From: Parapedobacter sp964498395
GTDB taxonomy: Bacteria > Bacteroidota > Bacteroidia > Sphingobacteriales > Sphingobacteriaceae
Assembly (NCBI GenBank): GCA_964498395.1
Contig: CAZCHE010000001.1
Span: forward strand, 186,001-250,000
Reading direction: 5' to 3'
Length of the DNA stretch: 64,000 nt
The notes beneath the pieces were generated by a model. It worked only from the letters and a program-made list of their open reading frames with translations, searched no databases and was not told where the DNA came from. A program made the position numbers and the translations under genes. This document shows, piece by piece, positions 1-7,272 of the stretch; position 1 is the first letter of the stretch, and the number at the start of each line of letters is the position of its first letter.

Positions 1-1
1 G

Positions 2-1648
2 GACATCAACATGCTTGACGGGAATAAGAAGGCATTTGGTGCCGAAGGGGGGATCGGGCTTATCGCTTCTCGATTGAAGGTGGATGGCCCCATCGTCAAA
101 GATAAAGGCTCGTTTATGGTGAGTGGGCGGAGAACTTATGCCGATTTATTCCTGAAATTATCCAATGACGAAAGCATCAACAGCAGCCGTTTGTATTTTT
201 ATGACCTGAATGCCAAGGCGAATTATCGGCTTGATGACAGGAATACGCTTTTCTTATCTGGTTACTTCGGGCGAGATGTATTGGGGTATTCCGATCTCTT
301 TGGCTTCGACTGGGGCAACGTCACGACGACCTTGCGCTGGAACCACGTGTTGAACAGCCGCTTGTTTACCAATACGACATTGGTGTACAGCAATTTCAAT
401 TACAACGTCGATATTGACAATGACAGTTTCAATTTCATTATAGCCTCTCGGATACGCAACTATAATGTAAAACAGGATTTTCAATTTTATGCAAATAGCA
501 AAAATACGTGGCGTTTTGGCGTAAACTTATTGCAGCAGCGAATTTCTCCGGCTAACATCGACGCGGACCAAAATACACCGGTCAATAGCCTGCGGCTTGA
601 CGATCGGAGCGGAATGGAATTAGCGGCCTATCTTTCACACGAGTGGCAGCCATTGGATCGGTTGAACCTTGTTTACGGCGTCCGTATTAACAACTTCCTG
701 CTTTTTGGCCCCGGTACTTTTCACCGATACGACCGCGATGGGGATCCGGTAGAAAGCCGGGAGTACAAAAGGGGACAAGTGGTGCAGCATTACCTAAACC
801 TAGAACCTCGACTGTCACTTAGTTACCAATTGCAGGGAAATAATAGCCTGAAGCTATCCTATAACCGTAATACGCAGAATCTGCATCAATTATCCAATTC
901 GACGTCTAGCTTGCCCACGGATGCATGGGTGATGAGCAGCAATAACATCAAACCCCAGTTGGCCGATCAGGTGGCATTGGGTTATTACCAGAATTTTGGT
1001 GAAGATGTTTACGAATTTTCGGTCGAGTCGTATTATAAACATATGCAAAACCAGATCGATTACCGTGATGCGGCCGATCTTCAAGCGAATGAGCATATCG
1101 AAGGGGAATTGTTGTATGGTGTCGGTCGAGCATATGGAGTGGAATGGTTCATCAAGAAGCGAGAAGGCCGGCTCAACGGGTGGATAAGCTATGCGCTATC
1201 GCGGAGCGAACGGCAATTTGATGGCATCAACGATGGGAATTGGTTTGTCGCCCGGCAAGATCGCACGCACGATGTGTCTGTCGTAGGGATGTATCAGTTA
1301 TCACCCAAATGGAATATTTCTGGCACTTTTGTCTACAGCACCGGTAATGCAGTAACGTTTCCGAGCGGTAAATATGCGGTGGAAGGAGAAACGATTTGGT
1401 ATTATACCGAACGAAACGGGTATCGGATGCCCGATTACCACCGGCTTGACCTGGGGGCGACGTGGGAATCGAAAGCCACCAAACGGTTTAAGTCTAGTTG
1501 GACATTTGGAATTTACAATGCTTATCATCGAAAAAACGCATACATCATTGATTTCAGGGAAAATGAAGATAATCCAAATATTACGGAAGCCTATCGGATT
1601 GCTTTGTTCGGAATCATTCCCTCAGTGACGTGGAATTTTAAATTTTAA
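2..1648 (+). CDS. TonB-dependent outer-membrane receptor, C-terminal part (5' truncated by window)
   Basis: The reading frame is open from base 2, so the ATG at 11 is internal and the gene begins before the window. About 548 residues remain. They are rich in aromatic, alternating-polarity strands typical of a 22-strand beta-barrel, and the protein ends in an aromatic terminal strand (VTWNFKF), the usual beta-barrel assembly signal. The carboxypeptidase-like and plug domains would lie upstream. The next gene, 4 bp downstream, is a DUF4249 lipoprotein. That pairing is common in Bacteroidota and suggests a receptor plus surface-lipoprotein uptake unit. The substrate cannot be read from the sequence. 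Confidence 0.9.
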   Translation, partial: DINMLDGNKKAFGAEGGIGLIASRLKVDGPIVKDKGSFMVSGRRTYADLFLKLSNDESINSSRLYFYDLNAKANYRLDDRNTLFLSGYFGRDVLGYSDLFGFDWGNVTTTLRWNHVLNSRLFTNTTLVYSNFNYNVDIDNDSFNFIIASRIRNYNVKQDFQFYANSKNTWRFGVNLLQQRISPANIDADQNTPVNSLRLDDRSGMELAAYLSHEWQPLDRLNLVYGVRINNFLLFGPGTFHRYDRDGDPVESREYKRGQVVQHYLNLEPRLSLSYQLQGNNSLKLSYNRNTQNLHQLSNSTSSLPTDAWVMSSNNIKPQLADQVALGYYQNFGEDVYEFSVESYYKHMQNQIDYRDAADLQANEHIEGELLYGVGRAYGVEWFIKKREGRLNGWISYALSRSERQFDGINDGNWFVARQDRTHDVSVVGMYQLSPKWNISGTFVYSTGNAVTFPSGKYAVEGETIWYYTERNGYRMPDYHRLDLGATWESKATKRFKSSWTFGIYNAYHRKNAYIIDFRENEDNPNITEAYRIALFGIIPSVTWNFKF

Positions 1649-1652
1649 CGAA

Positions 1653-2441
1653 ATGAAATGGTCATCATATATTACCTTATTAATCATTGCATTACTATCT
1701 TCCTGTGAAGATGTGATTGATATTGATCTGAAGGATGTGTCGCCAAAATTGGTGATCATTGCCAATGTAACTGTTTTTGAAGAAGCTAGGGTGACTATTA
1801 GTCGGACCGTGCCGTTTGCGGCTGAGCAACCTTTTGACCCGGTTTCGGGAGCGGAGGTTATGCTGATAGGTATGGAAGGGTATACTACTTTCCAGGAAGT
1901 CAGCCCTGGTCATTATGCTCCGCAGGCAGATGACCTCACTGTGGGAGGGCACGTGATTGACCTATGGTCCGAATTTAGACTACTCGTGGTGGTTGATGGT
2001 GAGCAGTTCACGGCTACCGCTTCAATGCCCCAACCTGTTGTGATCGATTCGGTAGGAACCACGGTAGGTAATGTGTTTGGAGAGGAACGGAAGTTTGTCA
2101 GTGTCAAGTATAGAGATCCACCAGATACGGCTAATTATTACTTATTCTTACAAAGTGTGAACGGTAGCCCGTTTAAAATGGTCTATGTAACCAACGACAA
2201 ATTCAATGATGGGAAGTATGTAACCGAGGACTTGGTCGATTTCGACACGGAATTGACCACGGGTGATTTGGTGGTCGTACGCATGCAGTGCATTGATAAG
2301 GCAACTTATGATTTCTGGAACGCTGTGCAGTCGACGAACCCCGGTACGGCCGCACCGGCCAATCCCCCTTCGGTATTCTATGGTGCGCTTGGCTATTTCA
2401 GCATACACACTGTTTCGCAGGTGACGACCGTGGTTCAGTAA
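1653..2441 (+). CDS. DUF4249 family lipoprotein
   Basis: A 262-residue protein with a lipoprotein signal peptide: basic start, hydrophobic stretch, then lipobox LLSSC with the cysteine at about residue 18. The body (DVIDIDLKDVSPKLVI, then beta-rich modules) matches the DUF4249 family known beside TonB receptors in Bacteroidota. It follows the receptor after 4 bp and is surely co-transcribed. It probably acts at the outer membrane as an accessory of the receptor; the ligand is unknown. It ends 1 bp before the convergent deacetylase stop codon. Confidence 0.85.
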   Translation: MKWSSYITLLIIALLSSCEDVIDIDLKDVSPKLVIIANVTVFEEARVTISRTVPFAAEQPFDPVSGAEVMLIGMEGYTTFQEVSPGHYAPQADDLTVGGHVIDLWSEFRLLVVVDGEQFTATASMPQPVVIDSVGTTVGNVFGEERKFVSVKYRDPPDTANYYLFLQSVNGSPFKMVYVTNDKFNDGKYVTEDLVDFDTELTTGDLVVVRMQCIDKATYDFWNAVQSTNPGTAAPANPPSVFYGALGYFSIHTVSQVTTVVQ

Positions 2442-2442
2442 T

Positions 2443-3051
2443 TTAAAGTACCCCAAATGCGTATCCTTCGGCCAGCCAATGCTCGATGGCCCGTGGTAAA
2501 GCGTACGTGACGCGCGGTATGGCTTTAACATTGTCGTGGAACACGACGATGGAGCCGTTTCTGGTGTGTTTGATCACGTTGGTCAGGCATTTTTCAGGGG
2601 CGAGTCGCGTGTCGAAATCCCCGCTGAGCACATCCCACATGATGATTTCATAGTCGGATTTAAGCTTTGCATATTGTGACCGCTTGCCACGTCCGTATGG
2701 TGGCCGGAAGAGGGTGGTCTGCATCAAAGCTTGGCACTTGGCGACGTTTTCAAGATAGGCGTCATCGTCTGTTTTCCATCCCTTAAGGTGGTTGTAGGTA
2801 TGATTTCCGACACGGTGCCCGTTTTCCAATAACGTGGCAAACAAATCAGGATGTTTTTTTATATTTTCGCCCACGCAAAAGAAAGTGGCTTTGATGTCGT
2901 AATTTTTTAACGTATTTATGATGTTTGGTGTAACATCCGGTATCGGGCCGTCGTCAAAGGTGAGAAAAATGCGCTTTTCAGCCCGACTGCGATGCCAGGT
3001 GAGTGTGGGGTAAGCCCATTGTAAAAGTAAAGGAGCCTTGACAGCGTACAT
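2443..3051 (-). CDS. Polysaccharide deacetylase (NodB homology domain)
   Basis: About 202 residues from the chosen start. All NodB motifs are visible: TFDDGP (metal and catalytic Asp), HTYNH (metal His pair), RPPYG, an SGD segment and VFHD near the end. The family hydrolyses N- or O-acetyl groups of polysaccharides such as peptidoglycan or chitin oligomers, using a divalent metal. I chose the ATG at 3051 (MYAVKAPLLLQW) because Bacteroidota homologues begin with this segment. An upstream ATG at 3126 would add a 25-residue hydrophobic leader and cannot be excluded. Convergent with DUF4249, divergent from tolC. Confidence 0.85.
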   Translation of the reverse strand: MYAVKAPLLLQWAYPTLTWHRSRAEKRIFLTFDDGPIPDVTPNIINTLKNYDIKATFFCVGENIKKHPDLFATLLENGHRVGNHTYNHLKGWKTDDDAYLENVAKCQALMQTTLFRPPYGRGKRSQYAKLKSDYEIIMWDVLSGDFDTRLAPEKCLTNVIKHTRNGSIVVFHDNVKAIPRVTYALPRAIEHWLAEGYAFGVL

Positions 3052-3145
3052 CGTTTGCAGTAAAATATAGAACGTGGGTAAAGATAGTATTTTGATGATA
3101 AAAGATACACGACTGAACATAAACAATACGGTAATCCATAGCTAC

Positions 3146-4498
3146 ATGAAAAGAAACTTCCTATTCGCAACGTATTCAACAGCCTGTTTATGCTTGATTT
3201 TATTGACCTCTGCTCGTGGTTTTGCACAGCAAGTGATTTCAATCAGGACGGCGATTGAGCAAGCGTTGGAAAATAATCTCCAGGTAAAACAAGCACATTT
3301 TCAGTATGCATTGTCTGAACAGGATTTGAAACAAGCAAAAACGGACTTATACCCCACGTTAAATGCCGCGGCCAACGGAGGGTTTAGCTGGGGTTTATCT
3401 TTTGACCAGACAGCCGGCCGTTTGGTAACGCAATCGGTCAATTCTGCCGGTGGGCGTATTTCTTCCAATGTTGATTTGTTCGCTGGCTTCCAGAAAGTCA
3501 ACCAGATTCGAGCAAACAGGTACCAGTTATTAGCTGACGACAGCAATATCGAGCGGATGAAAAATGATTTAACCCTCTCGGTGGTAACGACCTATTTGGA
3601 GGCATTGACGAACCAAGGGTTACTAGATGCGAGTCAACAGCAGTTAACGCTATCGCGTCAGCAATTGGAGGTGGCGGAGGCCAATTTCGGGGTGGGGAAT
3701 AACACGTTGGCAGATTTATCGCAAGCGAAAAGCCAGGTGGCTACCGACGAGTTGAACGTTACTTCGGCACAAAATGCCTACGAGATCTCCATGCTTAATT
3801 TGAAGCAATTGATGGAGATGGACCCTGCGATGGAAATTACATTGGAAACTCCTGATATTCCCAATGTAAGTATCGTTGAAAGCAATTACTTGGCCACACA
3901 GGTATACCAGGAAGCGCTAGTGAGCTACCCAGAAATTAAACAAGCGGAGTTTAATTCATTGGTAGCGAAAAAGAATATTGATATTGCCAAAGGTGGGTAC
4001 TACCCCTCGTTGTCGATGAATGGCGGCATTGGAACCAATTATTCATCACAGGCTATCGAAATCTGGGGGCCGTTTGAAGAACAGTTGAGGAGGAATAATA
4101 ACCAATCCATTGGTTTTACGTTGAACATTCCGATATTTAACAATTTGCGTACACGCATCAATGTGACCAAAGCGAAAATCGGATATGAGAACGCGTTGAC
4201 CAATGAGCGTTTGGCAAAGAATAATTTGAATAAAATAGTAAACCAAGCGGTATTGGATTTACGTTCGGCCGAGAAGCGTTACCATTCGACCGAAACCGCG
4301 TTCGAATCTGCTCGGGATGCCTTTGAGGTGATCAAACAGCGGTTTGATGTCGGTTTGGCCAATGCCATCGAATTGTCTACGGCGCAAACCAATATGAACA
4401 GAGCTGAGTTTGACGAGATACAGGCGAAATATGACTTGATTTTCCGGAGTAAGGTCATTGACTTTTACCTGGGCAATGAAATAAGCTTTGACAATTAA
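3146..4498 (+). CDS. TolC family outer-membrane efflux protein
   Basis: A 450-residue protein with a signal peptide (MKRNFLFATYSTACLCL..., cleavage near GFAQQ). Two long coiled-coil repeats (AIEQALENN... and QAEFNSLVAKKNIDIAKGGYYPSLS) are typical of TolC/OEP proteins, which form a trimeric channel through the outer membrane and a periplasmic tunnel. I chose the ATG at 3146 because it places the signal peptide at the N-terminus; upstream codons in the same frame look non-coding. The HlyD adaptor gene follows after 39 bp. No inner-membrane pump gene is adjacent, so the transported substrate is unknown. Confidence 0.9.
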   Translation: MKRNFLFATYSTACLCLILLTSARGFAQQVISIRTAIEQALENNLQVKQAHFQYALSEQDLKQAKTDLYPTLNAAANGGFSWGLSFDQTAGRLVTQSVNSAGGRISSNVDLFAGFQKVNQIRANRYQLLADDSNIERMKNDLTLSVVTTYLEALTNQGLLDASQQQLTLSRQQLEVAEANFGVGNNTLADLSQAKSQVATDELNVTSAQNAYEISMLNLKQLMEMDPAMEITLETPDIPNVSIVESNYLATQVYQEALVSYPEIKQAEFNSLVAKKNIDIAKGGYYPSLSMNGGIGTNYSSQAIEIWGPFEEQLRRNNNQSIGFTLNIPIFNNLRTRINVTKAKIGYENALTNERLAKNNLNKIVNQAVLDLRSAEKRYHSTETAFESARDAFEVIKQRFDVGLANAIELSTAQTNMNRAEFDEIQAKYDLIFRSKVIDFYLGNEISFDN

Positions 4499-4537
4499 AC
4501 AAACAGTATAAACAATCATAAATCAGCTATAAATACA

Positions 4538-5893
4538 ATGGCAAAGAAAAAAAATACACTCAAATACGTGCTGATCGGTGCGGCAGTCCTATTGGTATTG
4601 GTGATCATCGCCAATAAAATGGGTTGGATTGGTCAGGGTGATGTGATCAAGGTGTCTACAGACCAGGTAGCGAAGCAAACGGTAAATGAACAGGTTTCCG
4701 CTAGTGGAAAGATTCACCCTGAGGTGGAAGTGAAATTGAGTTCCGAAGTTTCGGGCGAGATTGTGGAGCTCAATGTCAGGGAAGGCGATGTGGTAATCAA
4801 GGGTCAGGTTCTTTGTCGGATACGCCCAGATATTCTGCAATCGGGATACGAGCGGGCGGTCGCATCATTAAATGCGCAACGGGCCAGCCTCGCTTCGGCA
4901 GAACAGCAGTTGAAGCAGCAGGAAGTGAATTTTGCCAATACGGAAGCCATTTTCAACCGTAATAAGGAGTTATTTGACAAAAAGGTTATTTCGGTAGCCG
5001 AATTTGATCAGGTGCGGGCAGATTATGAAAGTGCACGGGCAAACCTCGAAGCACAGCGCCAAAACGTACTGGCGACCAAATACGGTATCGACCAGTCTCA
5101 AGCGTCTGTTCAGGAAGCTGGAGACAACCTGGCGCGTACCACCATCTATGCACCGGTTGACGGGGTGATATCGCTATTGCAAGTAGAGCTGGGCGAGCGC
5201 GTGGTTGGAACAGCGCAGATGGCCGGTACGGAAATCATGCGCATTGCAAATATGAATTCCATGGAGGTTGTCGTTGAAGTCAATGAAAACGACATCAACC
5301 GTGTGGCGTTAAATAATACCGCAACGATTGAAGTGGATGCGTTCCAAGGAAGGAAGTTTAAGGGAATCGTTACGGAAATAGCCAGTTCCTCAACGACCGC
5401 CGCTACCGCTACGACCAGCACGGCAGGTACCGATCAAGTGACCAATTTCAATGTAAAAGTGCGTATATTGCCTGATTCATATGAAGATTTGTTAAAGAAA
5501 GATCAACCAAATCCATCGCCATTCCGCCCAGGATTATCTGCAACTGTGGATATTCATACGCAGCAAGATACGGGCTTGGTCGTTCCTATACAGGCAGTGA
5601 CCACTCGCGAGGCAAGTGCAAATGATAGTGGTTCGTCGGGAGACGGTAGTGACACTACAAGTGTCGCTGCTGCGCCGGGAGGACGAGGCGTAAAAGAATA
5701 CGTCTTTGTGTATGAAGGAGGTAAAGTAAAACAAGTGGAGGTAACCACCGGTATTCAGGATGACACCAATATTCGTATCCTTTCTGGATTGAAAGAAGGG
5801 GATGAGGTGGTTTCCAGGCCCTTTAATGCCATCAGCAAGACGCTGAAAGACGGAAGTACGGTAGAAAAAGTAGATCGGAATAGCCTGCTTTAG
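4538..5893 (+). CDS. HlyD/RND-type periplasmic adaptor (membrane fusion protein)
   Basis: 451 residues. A single N-terminal membrane anchor (about 8-28, VLIGAAVLLVLVIIANKMGW) is followed by a split biotinyl-lipoyl hairpin (SGKIHPEVEVKLSSEVSGE... and YAPVDGVISLLQVELGERV) around a long alpha-helical coiled coil (about 105-195), then beta-barrel and membrane-proximal domains. It links an inner-membrane pump (MacB-type ABC or RND, not in this window) to TolC. Its position directly after tolC supports this role. A low-complexity Ser/Thr/Asp insert around residues 355-385 is unusual but harmless-looking. A terminator hairpin follows the stop codon. Confidence 0.88.
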   Translation: MAKKKNTLKYVLIGAAVLLVLVIIANKMGWIGQGDVIKVSTDQVAKQTVNEQVSASGKIHPEVEVKLSSEVSGEIVELNVREGDVVIKGQVLCRIRPDILQSGYERAVASLNAQRASLASAEQQLKQQEVNFANTEAIFNRNKELFDKKVISVAEFDQVRADYESARANLEAQRQNVLATKYGIDQSQASVQEAGDNLARTTIYAPVDGVISLLQVELGERVVGTAQMAGTEIMRIANMNSMEVVVEVNENDINRVALNNTATIEVDAFQGRKFKGIVTEIASSSTTAATATTSTAGTDQVTNFNVKVRILPDSYEDLLKKDQPNPSPFRPGLSATVDIHTQQDTGLVVPIQAVTTREASANDSGSSGDGSDTTSVAAAPGGRGVKEYVFVYEGGKVKQVEVTTGIQDDTNIRILSGLKEGDEVVSRPFNAISKTLKDGSTVEKVDRNSLL

Positions 5894-5917
5894 GGAGTAG
5901 CAGCTGATATCAAATGT

Positions 5918-5967
5918 AGTGCCCAATGCATGGAGATGACACGTCATCCTTGCGTTGGGCACTTTTT
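5918..5967 (+). terminator. Rho-independent terminator after tolC-hlyD
   Basis: AGTGCCCAA pairs with TTGGGCACT around an imperfect inner stem (GATGAC/GTCATC) and is followed by TTTTT. It sits 25 bp past the hlyD stop codon. Confidence 0.75.
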
Positions 5968-6030
5968 CAATTTTAGTTGGACTGATTATAAATAATGTTT
6001 ATCTTCGCATCCGATTAACGCTCATTTCGG

Positions 6031-6402
6031 ATGATGATTTGCCCATTAGCCAACTTCGAAGAAGTTTACAAAACGAACCACGGTGCTGTTTACCAATGCA
6101 GTAGGCAGAATTGCTATTGGTTGGATTTTGCCGGCAGCACAACAGCCTTCAAAGTGGGTGATTTCTTTAATTTCAAGCGAAAAGTAGATGAAGTGGATAT
6201 TTCAGCCATGATTATCGATTCATCCCGCACTGCTGATTTTACGATCATCATGCCCTTTCGTACCCCTCGTTGTTTTGTGCTAGATGTCAATGACGTATTG
6301 AACCTTAGGGAATTATTGAAAGGGGCCAAGTTCATGATTGAACTGAATAGCGTCATCAATGAATGCCTGCGAGCTACCCCAAGCCGCATCGCCTATGAAT
6401 AA
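6031..6402 (+). CDS. Small conserved Bacteroidota protein, possibly DUF6686-type
   Basis: 123 residues, no signal peptide or membrane segment. The N-terminus has two cysteines in a CSRQNC context after an NHGAVYQ segment, followed by LDFAGSTTAFKVGDFFNF. This resembles the small DUF6686-type proteins of Bacteroidota, but I am not certain of the assignment and no function is known. The gene stands alone between a terminator and the ferritin gene. The start ATG ATG at 6031/6034 leaves a choice of two adjacent codons. Confidence 0.6.
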   Translation: MMICPLANFEEVYKTNHGAVYQCSRQNCYWLDFAGSTTAFKVGDFFNFKRKVDEVDISAMIIDSSRTADFTIIMPFRTPRCFVLDVNDVLNLRELLKGAKFMIELNSVINECLRATPSRIAYE

Positions 6403-6518
6403 GAAGTTAGTCTAGCCTCAGGCGAGAGCCTATTTCGAAAGGCAATATTGCCGACTACCCATAATTTAGACTGAATTTGTATTGCTTTTATTTTAAGTGG
6501 TTTGCTGCGATGTTTTCG

Positions 6519-6526
6519 TATTTTTG
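6519..6526 (+). promoter_or_regulatory. Candidate -7 promoter box of the ferritin gene
   Basis: TATTTTTG fits the Bacteroidota -7 consensus TAnnTTTG and lies 58 bp before the ferritin ATG. A TTTG occurs upstream at 6501, but the 14-bp spacing is shorter than the usual 19-21, so only the -7 box is supported. Confidence 0.4.
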
Positions 6527-6584
6527 TACAACAAGATAAAAGGAAGGCAGTTGTCTGGCTTTTATATTTTAAAAGACGAATATT

Positions 6585-7109
6585 ATGAAAGATTTATTGA
6601 GATTAAAGACTTCGTTGAACGAAGAAATAGAAACCATATTGAATGCGCAGATTCAGGTTGAGGCACACTCATCAGCTGTTTACTTGGCGATGTCTTCATG
6701 GTGTGATGATCAAGGGTATCAATTCAGTTCAGATTTCTTCGCGAAGCAGTCTGACGAAGAACGCACACACATGTTGAAGTTATTTAACTATGTCAACGAT
6801 CGGGGAGGACGGGCGATTTCTCCTGAAATCGTGAATGTTCCCGCAGATTTCGAATCGTTCCGCACCGTATTCGAGCAAATGTTGGAACAAGAGATGTATG
6901 TGACACAACAGTTTAATAACATTGCAGATAAGTGCATCAAATTGAAGGATTTTGTCACGTTCCAATTCATTCAGTGGTTTTTGGAAGAACAGATCGAGGA
7001 AGAGTACGTGGCTAGGCGTATTTTGGAGATGTTTGACGTGATCGGTGAAGACGGCACAGGACGTTGGGAAATCGATAAGCATATCCCCAAAGTATCCTAT
7101 GAGGGATAA
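6585..7109 (+). CDS. ftnA: Ferritin (non-haem, FtnA type)
   Basis: 174 residues, the normal length of bacterial FtnA. The four-helix-bundle ferroxidase ligands are all present: E26, E59 and H62 (EERTHM), E103, and the FLEEQIEEE helix around 132-140. The protein assembles into a 24-mer shell that oxidises Fe(II) and stores it as mineral in the cytoplasm. It is monocistronic: a strong promoter-like box lies upstream and a terminator directly downstream. No Fur box was recognised. Confidence 0.93.
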   Translation: MKDLLRLKTSLNEEIETILNAQIQVEAHSSAVYLAMSSWCDDQGYQFSSDFFAKQSDEERTHMLKLFNYVNDRGGRAISPEIVNVPADFESFRTVFEQMLEQEMYVTQQFNNIADKCIKLKDFVTFQFIQWFLEEQIEEEYVARRILEMFDVIGEDGTGRWEIDKHIPKVSYEG

Positions 7110-7132
7110 CTATTGATAATAAAAGTCTATGT

Positions 7133-7174
7133 AATCGGGATGTCTTTTTAAAAGAGGACATCCCGATTTTTTTT
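7133..7174 (+). terminator. Rho-independent terminator of ferritin gene
   Basis: AATCGGGATGTC pairs with GACATCCCGATT around a 12-nt loop and is followed by eight or more T residues. A textbook intrinsic terminator. Confidence 0.9.
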
Positions 7175-7272
7175 GCAGACATAAGGATTATGTATTATCT
7201 TACGTTCTTTATAGATGGAAGAGGATTTAGACCTTTTACCGGAATAAATGACATGGAGTACATTCCTCACTG

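Noticed and set aside
6031..6402. Secreted or metal-transport role for the small Cys-containing protein
   Set aside because: No signal peptide or clear metal site; left as uncharacterised.
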